A DNA stretch of 64,000 bases from Sphingobacteriales bacterium (GCA_025353765.1 JANXOD010000016.1:310001-374000); one strand, 5' to 3'; positions 49,663-60,530 are shown, numbered from the stretch's first letter. Numbers and translations: made by a program. The notes: a model not told the origin generated them from the sequence alone.

Positions 49663-50469
49663 ATGAAAACACGGGCAATTACCGGATTCTTTTTTGTGGC
49701 CGTGATGCTGGCTTCAGTATTACTTGGAGTTTACGCGTTTACCTTGTTTTTTTTAATACTCAGCGTACTTTGTGTGGAAGAGTTTTACAGATTAATAAGT
49801 ACGGATGCTATTAAACCTCAAAAGCGTTGGGGATTAGCACTTGCAATAAGTATTTACCTACCACTAAGCATGTATTATTTCAGAGGAGAACCTTTGAAAA
49901 ATGTGCTGATATGTGTTCCCGTTTCAGTTTTAGTTATTGTGGCAGAGCTTTACCGCAAATATCAAAACCCATTTCATAATATAGCCTATACTTTATTGGG
50001 GGTATTGTTTGCAGCAATTCCATTCTGCTTCTTCTATGCGATAGCATTTACAGATGGTACCTATTCATCTCATTATCCATTAGCATTCCTTATTCTTCTT
50101 TGGGCAAGTGATACAGGAGCCTACTTGTTTGGCATTAAACTGGGTAAACATAAATTATTTGAGCGGCATTCACCTAAAAAAACATGGGAAGGCTTTATTG
50201 GCGGGATGATAACAAGTTTACTTGCTGCCACTGCAATTAGCGTATACTTTCATGAATTACCAATCATTCACTGGCTGGTAATTTCCTTAATTATTGCTAC
50301 AGCCGGAACATTAGGCGACCTATCAGAATCAATGCTTAAACGTAGTGTATCTGCTAAAGATTCCGGTTCACTTCTACCTGGCCATGGAGGCTTGCTTGAC
50401 CGTTTTGATGGCTTGCTGCTTGCGGCGCCCCTTGTATTTGTATATTTGCAGTTTATAAGCGCTTTCTAA
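49663..50469 (+). CDS. cdsA: Phosphatidate cytidylyltransferase
   Basis: SPKKTWEGFIGG, GTLGDLSESMLKRSVSAKDSGSLLPGHGGLLDRFDGLL CDP-alcohol signature. Confidence 0.96.
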   Translation: MKTRAITGFFFVAVMLASVLLGVYAFTLFFLILSVLCVEEFYRLISTDAIKPQKRWGLALAISIYLPLSMYYFRGEPLKNVLICVPVSVLVIVAELYRKYQNPFHNIAYTLLGVLFAAIPFCFFYAIAFTDGTYSSHYPLAFLILLWASDTGAYLFGIKLGKHKLFERHSPKKTWEGFIGGMITSLLAATAISVYFHELPIIHWLVISLIIATAGTLGDLSESMLKRSVSAKDSGSLLPGHGGLLDRFDGLLLAAPLVFVYLQFISAF

Positions 50470-50558
50470 TAAATTAGCTTATATTTAATACCCAATTAAA
50501 CTGAATTATACTTTTAATTGTTTGATATAATCAGCACCCGTAAAGATAATACTCATTA

Positions 50559-51626
50559 ATGGAACAACCTGTTAATTCACAGCAAGAAAACGTTCCGAAA
50601 GAGAACGTTAGGAAGGACCGCTCTCTTTTATATATGGGAGCAGGTCTAAGCGCTGTTATTTTGATAATGGGTTATCTCACTTTTTTTGTCAATGACCTCA
50701 GTACATTATTCTCAACAAAAGAAAAAGTTATTCGAACAGCAAATAATAAATCTGAACTACTTAATAAAAACGCGGGGATGGATGATGTAGAAATACATAG
50801 TTCGTTGGTTAAGTTCATAGAGGCGTTTTACTACGATCAGCAACGGGGCTATTTTGATCCGCCGAGCTACTTTTCTAATATCACAGAAACATATTATAAT
50901 TTCCACAACCTAACCTATCAACGCCTTCGCGAGGTTCATTATAAGCGTTTATCTAATATGCTTAATATGTCGCAGAGTTGGAATGTATCCTCTTTAACCT
51001 ATACCCGGAATGGTTCGCAACTTATTGTTAATTTTTGGACACAGGTGAGTTATTATAGACCATCAACCCATAGGCAAGAATCCGCTGAAATAAAAAATGA
51101 GATGATTATTGATGAGAATGGGAAAATAGCATCATTACGTGAGTTGGAAGTCACAAATCTAAACTCCTATATTGTAGCTTCAAAAATTGATACAGCAGCA
51201 GCTGAAGGTGAAGAAACGGGCTATACCAATTCCGAAGTCGCAAAAGAATCTAATATTACTCAAACAGAATCTTCAGAAAATCCCGAAGGTAAGTCTGACA
51301 ATAAACTTTATGATTTAGGTACTGTTCAATCAGTTCCCGAATTTGTTGGCGGACAAAAAGCGTTGGCGAAGTATCTAAAATCAAATTTAAAATATCCACT
51401 TTCTGCGCAAGAAAATAATGTACAGGGAAAAGTATATATCAGTTTTGTCGTTAATAAAAATGGAGGCCTTACTGATTTAAAAATAATAAAAGGTATAGGT
51501 AACGGTTGTGACGAAGAAGCAATGCGTGTTTTAAAATCCAGCCCTGCATGGAAACCCGGGATGAACGATAATAAAGCGGTTAGAACATCTTATACACTTC
51601 CTATAACGTTCCAACTTGCTAATTAA
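50559..51626 (+). CDS. Energy transducer TonB-domain protein
   Basis: One N-terminal TM; C-terminal FVGGQKALAKYLKSNLKYPLSAQENNVQGKVYISFVVNKNGGLTDLKIIKGIGNGCDEEAMRVLKSSPAWKPG. Confidence 0.9.
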   Translation: MEQPVNSQQENVPKENVRKDRSLLYMGAGLSAVILIMGYLTFFVNDLSTLFSTKEKVIRTANNKSELLNKNAGMDDVEIHSSLVKFIEAFYYDQQRGYFDPPSYFSNITETYYNFHNLTYQRLREVHYKRLSNMLNMSQSWNVSSLTYTRNGSQLIVNFWTQVSYYRPSTHRQESAEIKNEMIIDENGKIASLRELEVTNLNSYIVASKIDTAAAEGEETGYTNSEVAKESNITQTESSENPEGKSDNKLYDLGTVQSVPEFVGGQKALAKYLKSNLKYPLSAQENNVQGKVYISFVVNKNGGLTDLKIIKGIGNGCDEEAMRVLKSSPAWKPGMNDNKAVRTSYTLPITFQLAN

Positions 51627-54600
51627 CCAAAGTTGGTTCAGCTATTTCCTGAAGCATATTGATAGCAGTTTCTAATGAATTTACATGTTCAATTGCTAAT
51701 CTTAATAAGCTTTTAACTTCTTTTAAATTGCAAATTCTGGGATGAGCCTGCACAAACTGGAGTACACGGCCAAATTGTTCGGTTTCATAATAAGCTGATT
51801 GTTGATTACTGATGAAATAACCACGCAATACATTTTTCTTCAAAGTGAGTTTTTCAAAACCAATTTTTTTACCCAACCATTGCAAACGCCAAGTATTTAA
51901 AAGTTCGTTTACCTGCTGGGGAATGGGTCCAAAACGATCAATTAATTTTTGTCTGAACTGCTCTAATTGTAACTCATCTTCAATATTAGAAAGTTCGGTA
52001 TATAAGTTATAGCGTTCGCCAATATTAGTTACATATTCATCCGGAATTAAAACTTCTAAATCAGTATCAACCTGTGTAAATGAAATGAAAGGACGAGGTT
52101 TTTCATCCGCAAACAGATTTTTAAATTCATCCTCCTTCAATTCCTGAATAGCTTCATCTAAAATTTTATGGTACATTTCAAAACCGATTTCGGCAATAAA
52201 TCCGCTTTGTTCGGCTCCCAGTAAATTTCCGCTTCCGCGAATATCCAGGTCACGCATGGCCACATTAAATCCACTACCCAAATCTGAAAATTCCTCAATA
52301 GCACTTAAACGCTTTCGGGCCTCATTGGTTAAAGTTGATAAAGGCGGACTTAACAAATAACAAAACGCTTTTTTATTAGATCTGCCAACTCGTCCACGCA
52401 TTTGATGCAAATCACTCAATCCAAACATATGCGCATGATTGATGATGATCGTATTTGCATTTGCGATATCAAGGCCAGCCTCAATAATGGTAGTTGCAAC
52501 TAATACATCATACTCATTATCCACAAATTTTAGCATTACATCCTCCAATGCATCACCCTCTAGCTGGCCATGTGCAATGCCAATACGTGCTTTTGGAACA
52601 AGTGTTTTAATTAATCCGCCCAGTTGTGGTAAATCCATAACCCGGTTATGAATAAAGAATATTTGTCCGCCACGATCTATTTCAAACTCAACAGCTTCTT
52701 TAATCATTTTTTCATTAAATACATGCAGCTCAGTTTGTACCGGTTGGCGGTTTGGTGGCGGAGTGCTGATAATACTTAAATCCCGGGCTCCCATTAGGGA
52801 AAAATGAAGTGTACGTGGAATTGGTGTAGCAGTAAGTGTTAAGGTATCTACATTGATTCTAAACTGTTTTAATTTCTCTTTTACACCTACGCCAAATTTT
52901 TGTTCTTCATCAATAATGAGTAAACCCAGATCTTTAAATTTCACATCCTTACTTACAATACGATGCGTACCGATGATGATATCTATTTTACCTTCTGCTA
53001 ATTTCTCTAATGTATCTTTAATCTGTTTTGCCGACTTAAAACGGTTTATGTAATCAATGTTACATGGGAAATCTGCTAAACGCGATGAAAAAGTTTTAAA
53101 GTGCTGTAATGCTAAAATGGTTGTAGGAACTAAAATAGCTACCTGTTTGCTATCAGTCACAGCTTTAAATGCAGCTCTTATAGCAATTTCTGTTTTTCCG
53201 AAACCTACGTCACCACACACCAGCCTATCCATTGGATGCGGTGCTTCCATATCTTTTTTTACATCAGCTGTGGCTTTTACCTGATCCGGAGTATCCTCAT
53301 AAATAAATGAAGCTTCCAGTTCGGTTTGCAAATAGGTATCCGGAAGGAAAGCATTACCGGTTTTTGATTTTCTGGCCGCATAAAGTTTAATCAGATCACG
53401 GGCAATGTCTTTAACTTTTTTTTTAGTGGTTTTTTTCAGCTTCTCCCAAACATCACTGCCCAATTTATTCATTTTTGGAATAGTGCCATCTTTACCTGAA
53501 TATTTGGAGATGCGATTTAAGGAGTTGATATTCACATAAAGCAGATCATTATCCGCATAAACTAAACGGATCATTTCCTGTGATTTGTCATTAACCTCCA
53601 CTTTTTCTAATCCGGCGTATTTGCCAATACCATGGTCTATATGCGTAATGTAATCGCCTGGTTTTAAATCGCGGAGTTCTTTAAGCGTAATAGCCTGCGA
53701 ACGGGTATAACCTTTTTTTAGTTTGTATTTATAGTAGCGGTCGAAGATTTGATGATCTGTATAACAGGCTAATTTTTGACTATGGTCTATAAAACCTTCT
53801 CGTAAGGATAAATTTACAGGCAGGAATTTTACAGATTTGTCAATATCTTCAAATATGGAGTACAGTCGCTCAATTTGCTTGGTAGAATCTGTAAAAATTA
53901 AGTTGCGGATGTTTAATTTTTCGTTCTCTTTAATGTTATGAATAAGCAGATTGAAATCTTTATTAAAGGAAGGTTGGGGTTTGATATCAAACAAAATAGT
54001 TTCATCTGGCGGATAAAAAAACTGTTTCCCAAACTCCAGGATTGTAAAATCACGCAATTGATCTGCTAAAAGCTTTCCATCTGTAAAGTTAAATTTTGGA
54101 TCGATCCATTGCGGGTTTTGTTCTTTATCAGCAGCCGGGATTGCTTTCCAAAATTCCACCGCTTTTTTATAGCCATCTTTAATGATATCGAGTGTAAACT
54201 GCACATCCTTGAACCAAACTAAGGTGTTATCATCAATATATTCAAGCAGTGAAATGTTATGATCTGTTAAAAATTTTGATTGCACATTAGGCACAATAGT
54301 AATGCTTTTAACCTGCTCTACCGATAGCTGATCTTCAGTTCCAAACGTGCGAATGCTTTCAATAAAATCTGCGAAAAACTCTATCCGGTAAGGCAAATCA
54401 TGGGAGAAAGAAAATATATCAACAATACCTCCACGAATGGAAAACTGGCCGGGTTCATATACAAACTCAACCCGATCAAAATCATATTCAATTAAAAACT
54501 CATTAATAAAATCAATATTAAGCTTGTTTCCAACAGCTATTTCAAGCGTGTTTTTTTCAAGTGCTTCGCGATTAATAACCTTTTCTGCTAAAGCTTCCGG

Positions 54601-54990
54601 ATAAGTAACAATCAAATGACCAAATTCGGATGAATGTTTCAGTTCATTTAAAACCTCGGCCCTTTGCAACACATTACTGCTGTCAACCTGTGTAAATTCA
54701 AATGATTTTCTAAAAGATGAAGGAAAAAATAAAACCTCTTTTTCGAGCAGGTTTTCTAAATCGCTTTGAAAATAAGCAGCCTCTTCGCGTTCTGGCAATA
54801 CAAAAACCATATTGCGGTGCTGCAAAAAATACAAAGCAATAGCAAGTACCGAATCGCTGGATCCGATGAGACCTTTTAAATGTACGCGTGGTTTTTTACC
54901 TGAATTAAGGGCTTTTGCCAGACTGGCTACACGAGTATCTGACTTATATAAATTTAATATATCCCGAATGTTCACAAACCCAAATTTCAA
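51619..54990 (-). CDS. mfd: Transcription-repair coupling factor Mfd
   Basis: 1123 aa; GDYITHIDHGIGKYAGLEKV, DRLVCGDVGFGKTEIAIRAAFKA, DEEQKFGVGVKEKLK, TATPIPRTLHFSLMGARDLS. Confidence 0.98.
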   Translation of the reverse strand: MKFGFVNIRDILNLYKSDTRVASLAKALNSGKKPRVHLKGLIGSSDSVLAIALYFLQHRNMVFVLPEREEAAYFQSDLENLLEKEVLFFPSSFRKSFEFTQVDSSNVLQRAEVLNELKHSSEFGHLIVTYPEALAEKVINREALEKNTLEIAVGNKLNIDFINEFLIEYDFDRVEFVYEPGQFSIRGGIVDIFSFSHDLPYRIEFFADFIESIRTFGTEDQLSVEQVKSITIVPNVQSKFLTDHNISLLEYIDDNTLVWFKDVQFTLDIIKDGYKKAVEFWKAIPAADKEQNPQWIDPKFNFTDGKLLADQLRDFTILEFGKQFFYPPDETILFDIKPQPSFNKDFNLLIHNIKENEKLNIRNLIFTDSTKQIERLYSIFEDIDKSVKFLPVNLSLREGFIDHSQKLACYTDHQIFDRYYKYKLKKGYTRSQAITLKELRDLKPGDYITHIDHGIGKYAGLEKVEVNDKSQEMIRLVYADNDLLYVNINSLNRISKYSGKDGTIPKMNKLGSDVWEKLKKTTKKKVKDIARDLIKLYAARKSKTGNAFLPDTYLQTELEASFIYEDTPDQVKATADVKKDMEAPHPMDRLVCGDVGFGKTEIAIRAAFKAVTDSKQVAILVPTTILALQHFKTFSSRLADFPCNIDYINRFKSAKQIKDTLEKLAEGKIDIIIGTHRIVSKDVKFKDLGLLIIDEEQKFGVGVKEKLKQFRINVDTLTLTATPIPRTLHFSLMGARDLSIISTPPPNRQPVQTELHVFNEKMIKEAVEFEIDRGGQIFFIHNRVMDLPQLGGLIKTLVPKARIGIAHGQLEGDALEDVMLKFVDNEYDVLVATTIIEAGLDIANANTIIINHAHMFGLSDLHQMRGRVGRSNKKAFCYLLSPPLSTLTNEARKRLSAIEEFSDLGSGFNVAMRDLDIRGSGNLLGAEQSGFIAEIGFEMYHKILDEAIQELKEDEFKNLFADEKPRPFISFTQVDTDLEVLIPDEYVTNIGERYNLYTELSNIEDELQLEQFRQKLIDRFGPIPQQVNELLNTWRLQWLGKKIGFEKLTLKKNVLRGYFISNQQSAYYETEQFGRVLQFVQAHPRICNLKEVKSLLRLAIEHVNSLETAINMLQEIAEPTLVN

Positions 54991-55119
54991 TGCAAATATA
55001 TGAAATGGTAAGTATGTTCATGGTGTTGAAAGTATGGCATTTTTATTGACGCAACTATGATATTTTTAATATATAAATCAAATAGTAACTCTTTTTGTAG
55101 TTATTTTAAATAAAGAATT

Positions 55120-55533
55120 ATGCGAAACGCGGCAAAGTATGGTATTTTGATAGGCATAATAAGTGGAGTTTGGATATTAGTTATGCACTTTGCGGGGGTT
55201 TATGAGAAACCATATCCTGCAACAGATAAATTTAGTTGCTTAGAATATGTGAGCTTATTAATACCCTTGACTGGTTTATATTTAGGTATTAAAAACTTTA
55301 GAGATAACATTAACGGTGGTAAAATGGAGTTTTTTGAAGGACTTTTTGAGGGCTTTAAAATTATTCTTGTTGGTGGAATAATTTCTTCATTTTTTGCTGT
55401 TATATATATTCAATATTCATCAATTGCTTTAAATGCCGATTATTGGGGTCGGATTGCTGCAGCCGGATTAATTGGGATTTTATTTAATATAGCTATATCT
55501 TTAATACTGATGAATAAACAAAGAAACCTTTAA
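55120..55533 (+). CDS. DUF4199-like membrane protein
   Basis: 137 aa, four TM segments, GLYLGIKNFRDNINGGKMEFFEGLFEGFKIILVGGIISS. Confidence 0.75.
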   Translation: MRNAAKYGILIGIISGVWILVMHFAGVYEKPYPATDKFSCLEYVSLLIPLTGLYLGIKNFRDNINGGKMEFFEGLFEGFKIILVGGIISSFFAVIYIQYSSIALNADYWGRIAAAGLIGILFNIAISLILMNKQRNL

Positions 55534-55534
55534 C

Positions 55535-55960
55535 ATGTTTAAAAGGACACCAACAGAACTAATAATCTGGATATCTGCACTTATTTTATTGGCTTTTACA
55601 AATCCACATTTGCATCATTATACGTTATGCCCTTTAGAAAATATGGGAATTTCCTGGTGCCCGGGTTGTGGACTGGGAAGATCTATCAGTTCGATTTTGC
55701 ATGGTGAGATAAAAGCATCTTTTGCACATCATTGGTTTGGAATTCCTGCTCTGCTAATTCTAGTTCACAGGATAGTGCAATTATCCAATAAATTTCTTTT
55801 AAATTTAAACCACAATATAAAATCTGAATATGTATCAAAATTTACTCATGAACCTAAAGGGGATGACCCCCGAAGAATATCATTACCTGGAGCAGGTAAT
55901 GAATGGAATGGACCAAAAACAAGCTCAAAGTTTTGTTATGTTTTATTCCGGAAGACGTAA
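55535..55960 (+). CDS. DUF2752 family protein
   Basis: CPLENMGISWCPGCGLGRSISSILHGEIKASFAHHWFGIPAL; C-terminal ~40 aa overlap the next gene. Confidence 0.8.
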   Translation: MFKRTPTELIIWISALILLAFTNPHLHHYTLCPLENMGISWCPGCGLGRSISSILHGEIKASFAHHWFGIPALLILVHRIVQLSNKFLLNLNHNIKSEYVSKFTHEPKGDDPRRISLPGAGNEWNGPKTSSKFCYVLFRKT

Positions 55961-56213
55961 AGACTCGCAGGAAATTTTACTATTTACTTTACTGGGATTT
56001 CTTGGAGTAGCCGGTGTTCATCGATTTATATTAGGAAACGTTGGGATGGGAATATTATATTTTTTCACGGCAGGATTATGTTTTATTGGTACCATTGTGG
56101 ATCTGATAAATCATACATCTTTAACTCTGGAATACAATCAAAAAGCTGCATACGAATCTGCTCAATTAGTTAAGATGATGAAACCAACTAGTCCAGGATC
56201 AGAAAATTTGTAG
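55848..56213 (+). CDS. TM2 domain-containing protein
   Basis: LLFTLLGFLGVAGVHRFILGNVGMGILYFFTAGLCFIGTIVDLI TM2 motif; start MNLKGMTPEE (55848) or 55830. Confidence 0.88.
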   Translation: MNLKGMTPEEYHYLEQVMNGMDQKQAQSFVMFYSGRRKDSQEILLFTLLGFLGVAGVHRFILGNVGMGILYFFTAGLCFIGTIVDLINHTSLTLEYNQKAAYESAQLVKMMKPTSPGSENL

Positions 56214-56310
56214 CTGGAGGGCATCAGGCTTTATACTTTCAGCTCACTCGTCTAATATTCTAATATATTGTGTATTTGGGATGGTTTTAGTAATGCAGTA
56301 TCTTTGAATT

Positions 56311-57408
56311 ATGAAGTTAAGTCAGCTTACTACCTTTTTAGAAACCCTTGCACCATTAGCTTATCAGGAAGATTATGATAACTCCGGCTTAATAATTGGT
56401 TCTGTCGATAAAGAAATCTCAGGCGCATTAATTTCATTAGATTGTACGGAAGCTGTGGTTGATGAAGCCATAGAAAAAGGTTTCGATATCATTATTTCTC
56501 ATCATCCTATTATCTTTAAAGGGCTTAAAAAGCTAAACGGTAAAAACTATGTTGAGCGTGTGGTAATGAAAGCCATTAAGCATGATATTGCTATTTACGC
56601 TATTCATACCAATTTCGATCATGTTCTTAATGGAGTTAACGCTAAAATCTGCCAAAAGCTTGGGATAAAAGGTTACTCTATTTTATCCCGAAAGGGTAAT
56701 TTATTAAAAAAATTAGTCACCTATTTCCCTGTTGAACATGCTGAAAAAGTGCGGACTGCTTTATTCAAAGCTGGTGCCGGAGATATAGGAAATTATTCAG
56801 AATGTAGTTTTAATACTGAAGGTTTGGGAACATTTAAAGGAAATGAATCTGCAAATCCTTTTGTTGGCGAAAAGGGAGTTCGGCATCATGAAAACGAAGT
56901 TAGGATAGAGACTGTTTATCCTATATACTTAGAAAGACAAATCATTTTGGCCTTGCACGAGGCTCATCCGTATGAAGAAGTGGCTTATGATATCTACTCA
57001 TTAGACCAGAGCCACCCGCAGGTTGGAGCCGGAATGATTGGCTGGCTGGATCAGGAAATGGAGGAAGTGGAATTTTTAAAGCATGTAAAAAAAGAGTTAA
57101 ATGTAAAAGTTATCCGGCATACAACCTTAAACAACAAAAAAATAAAGCGAATTGCCGTTTGTGGTGGCTCTGGGAGTTTTTTATTACAACAGGCTATCAG
57201 TGCTGGTGCCGATATGTTTATAACTTCAGATTATAAGTATCACGAGTTTTTTGATGCGGATAAAAAAATTGTAATTGCTGATATAGGACATTTTGAAAGT
57301 GAGCAGTTTACCCAAGAACTATTAATGGAATTTATTACAGAAAAATTCCCTAACTTTGCACTCCGTTTAACAACACAAAATACAAACCCCATAAATTACC
57401 TGATTTAA
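56311..57408 (+). CDS. Nif3-like dinuclear metal center hexameric protein
   Basis: YQEDYDNSGLIIG, IISHHPIIFKGLKKL, IYAIHTNFDHV, VAVCGGSGSFLL, IADIGHFESEQF. Confidence 0.95.
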   Translation: MKLSQLTTFLETLAPLAYQEDYDNSGLIIGSVDKEISGALISLDCTEAVVDEAIEKGFDIIISHHPIIFKGLKKLNGKNYVERVVMKAIKHDIAIYAIHTNFDHVLNGVNAKICQKLGIKGYSILSRKGNLLKKLVTYFPVEHAEKVRTALFKAGAGDIGNYSECSFNTEGLGTFKGNESANPFVGEKGVRHHENEVRIETVYPIYLERQIILALHEAHPYEEVAYDIYSLDQSHPQVGAGMIGWLDQEMEEVEFLKHVKKELNVKVIRHTTLNNKKIKRIAVCGGSGSFLLQQAISAGADMFITSDYKYHEFFDADKKIVIADIGHFESEQFTQELLMEFITEKFPNFALRLTTQNTNPINYLI

Positions 57409-58157
57409 TGGAACAAACTGTAGAACAAAAATTAAAAGCATTATACGAACTCCAAACCGTTCATACCCAAATTGACAAAATCCGTCAAACTCGTGGAGAG
57501 CTTCCAATGGAAGTTGCTGATTTGGAAGATGAAGTTGCAGGTTTAGAAACCCGTATTCAAAAGATAAAAGGCGAACTTGATGAACTTGAAGATTCAATTG
57601 TAACCCGCAAAAATGTAATTAAGGAGGCATTGGCCGCTGCCAAGAAGTACGAAACTCAACTTACCGATGTTAAAAATAATCGTGAATATGACGCAATTTC
57701 AAAAGAAATTGAAATTCAGGGTTTAGAAGTTCAGGTATCAGAAAAAAAGATTAAAGAATATACTTTTGAGATCACAAATAAAACTGATGTTTATGAAAAA
57801 GCGTTGGCAAACCTGAATGAGCGTAAAAGAGATTTAGAGCTTAAAAAAGGCGAATTAGACACCATTACTGCAGAAACTGAAAAAGAAGAAGCGCTTATTA
57901 TGGCCAAAGCAGAAAAAGCAGAAAAACATATCGATGAACGCTTATTAACAGCTTATAATCGTTTGCGTAATAATGCAAAAAACGGTCTGGCTGTAGTAAC
58001 TATTCAACGTGATTCATGTTCAGGTTGCTTTAATCAAATTCCGCCTCAAAGACAATTAGATATTCGTCAGCGTAAAAAGATCATTGTTTGCGAGCATTGT
58101 GGAAGAATTTTAGTGGATGAAGGTTTTGCTTTAGAAGAACAACCAGCAATAGCTTAA
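57408..58157 (+). CDS. C4-type zinc ribbon/coiled-coil protein (DUF164/CT398-like)
   Basis: Long coiled coil then SCSGCFNQIPPQRQLDIRQRKKIIVCEHCGRILV. Confidence 0.92.
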   Translation: MEQTVEQKLKALYELQTVHTQIDKIRQTRGELPMEVADLEDEVAGLETRIQKIKGELDELEDSIVTRKNVIKEALAAAKKYETQLTDVKNNREYDAISKEIEIQGLEVQVSEKKIKEYTFEITNKTDVYEKALANLNERKRDLELKKGELDTITAETEKEEALIMAKAEKAEKHIDERLLTAYNRLRNNAKNGLAVVTIQRDSCSGCFNQIPPQRQLDIRQRKKIIVCEHCGRILVDEGFALEEQPAIA

Positions 58158-58178
58158 TTCAGATTTTAATAAAATATT

Positions 58179-58209
58179 AAAGCGGTTCTATATCAGAACT
58201 GCTTTTTTT
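58179..58209 (+). terminator. Rho-independent terminator
   Basis: AAAGCGGTTCT-ATATC-AGAACTGCTTTTTTT. Confidence 0.8.
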
Positions 58210-58256
58210 ATGACAAGCAAGTTGCATTTCTATTAGTGATTGATGATAAAGATTGC

Positions 58257-59333
58257 TTAAAACCGATAAACCATCGCATTAATGTTCATTCCTGCCCCTA
58301 CAGATGCAAAAACAACAGTATCGCCAGGATTTAATTCCTGCTTTTCAATCTTTTTATTTAATATAAGATCTAATAAAGTTGGGATAGTTGCCACAGAGCT
58401 ATTTCCATATTTGGAGATAGTCATGGGCATAACTTCCAAAGGAGGTTCCGCAATATTATAAAGTTTAAAAAGGCGCTTTAATATAGCTTCATCCATTTTA
58501 CCATTTGCCTGATGAACTAAAACCTTTTTTACATCTTTAATATCTGTACCTGATTTCTCAAGAGCTTGTTTTATAACTAATGGAACATTTTTTAATGCAT
58601 ATTCATAAATCTTACGCCCATCCATTTTTATAAACATATCATCACTTACAAGAGCTGGATTGCTTGATTTGGAGGTGTACAAATAATATGCTTCTTCCGA
58701 AGCATGAGTTTGAGTTTTATGAGCAATTATCCCTGAATCGGTATTCATTTTACCCTCCAAAATTGTGGCCCCAGCCCCATCTGCAAAGATCATACTATCT
58801 CTGTCATGTGGGTCAGTAACACGCGAAAGCGTTTCTGTACCTATTATTAATACACGTTTTGCATCTCCGGATCGGATAAAATAATCAGCCTGAATCATTC
58901 CCTGCAACCAGCCAGGACATCCAAAAGGTAAATCATATGCCACACAATCAGGGTTTTTAATGCCTAATTTATATTTAATTTTTGATCCTAAGGTAGGTAT
59001 AGCTTCTGCCCGTGTACTACCGGGACGAATGTCGCCAAAATTATGGGCTACAATAATATAATCTAATGTTTCAGCATCAATGCCCGATGATTCAATCGCA
59101 TTTTTGGCTGCAAAATAACCAAGGTCAGAAGCATTATGATCAGAATCAGCATATCTTCTTTCTTCAATTTCCGTAATACCCTGAAACTTAGATATGACTT
59201 CTGCATTCTCACGCATAATTAATTCACCGTCTCTTTCATAGAACTGGTGGTGTAAAAACGTTTCATTAGATATAATATTTAGAGGAACGTAACTTCCTGT
59301 AGCAATGATTACAGATTTGATATTAGAGCTCAT
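58257..59333 (-). CDS. 3-oxoacyl-ACP synthase III (FabH-like)
   Basis: AYDLPFGCPGWLQGMIQADYFIRSGDAKRVLIIGTETLSRVTDP, HQANGKMDEAIL, GNSSVATIPTLL. Confidence 0.9.
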   Translation of the reverse strand: MSSNIKSVIIATGSYVPLNIISNETFLHHQFYERDGELIMRENAEVISKFQGITEIEERRYADSDHNASDLGYFAAKNAIESSGIDAETLDYIIVAHNFGDIRPGSTRAEAIPTLGSKIKYKLGIKNPDCVAYDLPFGCPGWLQGMIQADYFIRSGDAKRVLIIGTETLSRVTDPHDRDSMIFADGAGATILEGKMNTDSGIIAHKTQTHASEEAYYLYTSKSSNPALVSDDMFIKMDGRKIYEYALKNVPLVIKQALEKSGTDIKDVKKVLVHQANGKMDEAILKRLFKLYNIAEPPLEVMPMTISKYGNSSVATIPTLLDLILNKKIEKQELNPGDTVVFASVGAGMNINAMVYRF

Positions 59334-59411
59334 TCGGAGTATTTGAACTGAATACTGAATTGGTTTATTGTATTAAAGATACAAAATTCTTTTAAACTGT
59401 GTATTTAACAA

Positions 59412-60482
59412 TTAAAATAAATTTAATTGTTTCCCATTTGAAGGACTAAAATATTCCAGATTAAATGGTCTTAACGATCTGCCTGACATAAATCGATTTG
59501 CAGAAATCTTAAATAGTTGATGAATACTTGCCACTACCTGACCTTCACCCCGCATTCTTTTTCCCCATCTGCTATCATTTAATTTACCACCATGGCAATC
59601 CGCTATCATATGTAAAACTTTATCTGCCCTATCGGGATATGCTTTATGGATCCAGTCTGTAAAAATTTCTGCAATAGAACCATTTAGCCGGACTATGGTA
59701 AACGAAGCAGCACTGGCACCAGCATCTGCGGCAGCTTTAATTACGGTTGGTATCTCATCACTGTTTAATCCCGGAATAATGGGAGCAAGCATTAACCTGA
59801 CAGGTATATTTTCTGCAGCCAGTTTAGATATGAGTTTCACTCTGCTTTGACCTGTCACCGTCCTTGGTTCTAACTTTAAACGTAAACTTTCATTTAATGA
59901 GTTTAGTGTTACCGCAACGTGTACCAGATCAAGAGCTGCCAGTTCTTTTAAAATATCCAGATCTCGTATGATCAAATTATTTTTACTGATAATGCTAACC
60001 GGATGTTTGTATTTTAAAAACACTTGTAAAAGCGAACGTGTAATTTTTAATTTCCGTTCTATGGGTTGATAACAATCTGTATTGCCGGACAACATAATGG
60101 GTACGGGTTTATAGCCTTTTTTATTAAAGAACTGTTCTAATAATTCTGCGGCATTTCGCTTCACAATTATTTTCCGCTCGAAATCTAAACCGCCACTAAA
60201 CCCCCAATATTCATGAGCATTACGTGCATAGCAATATAAACAACCATGCTCGCATCCCTGGTAAGGATTAATAGAATACATAAACGGGAGATCAGGGCTG
60301 TTAGAAATGCTGACTATTTTTTTAGCATGTTCTTCAAAGAATTGAGTTGAAGTATTTTCAAGCATTGGCTCGTCGATACCTTCTTGGTGCTCTACTACGT
60401 ATTTATTTTTAAGAAACTTATTATGGGTATTTATCTGTGCACCACGCCCCTTAAAAAACTCTTTATTCTCTTCATGTGCCAT
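59412..60482 (-). CDS. PA0069 family radical SAM protein
   Basis: SINPYQGCEHGCLYCYARNAHEYWGFSGGLDFERKI (CxxxCxxC), MLSGNTDCYQPIERKLKITR. Confidence 0.95.
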   Translation of the reverse strand: MAHEENKEFFKGRGAQINTHNKFLKNKYVVEHQEGIDEPMLENTSTQFFEEHAKKIVSISNSPDLPFMYSINPYQGCEHGCLYCYARNAHEYWGFSGGLDFERKIIVKRNAAELLEQFFNKKGYKPVPIMLSGNTDCYQPIERKLKITRSLLQVFLKYKHPVSIISKNNLIIRDLDILKELAALDLVHVAVTLNSLNESLRLKLEPRTVTGQSRVKLISKLAAENIPVRLMLAPIIPGLNSDEIPTVIKAAADAGASAASFTIVRLNGSIAEIFTDWIHKAYPDRADKVLHMIADCHGGKLNDSRWGKRMRGEGQVVASIHQLFKISANRFMSGRSLRPFNLEYFSPSNGKQLNLF

Positions 60483-60530
60483 ATGCAATTTTACTAATTT
60501 TTTTAGCAAAATTGTAATAAGAAAATAAAA

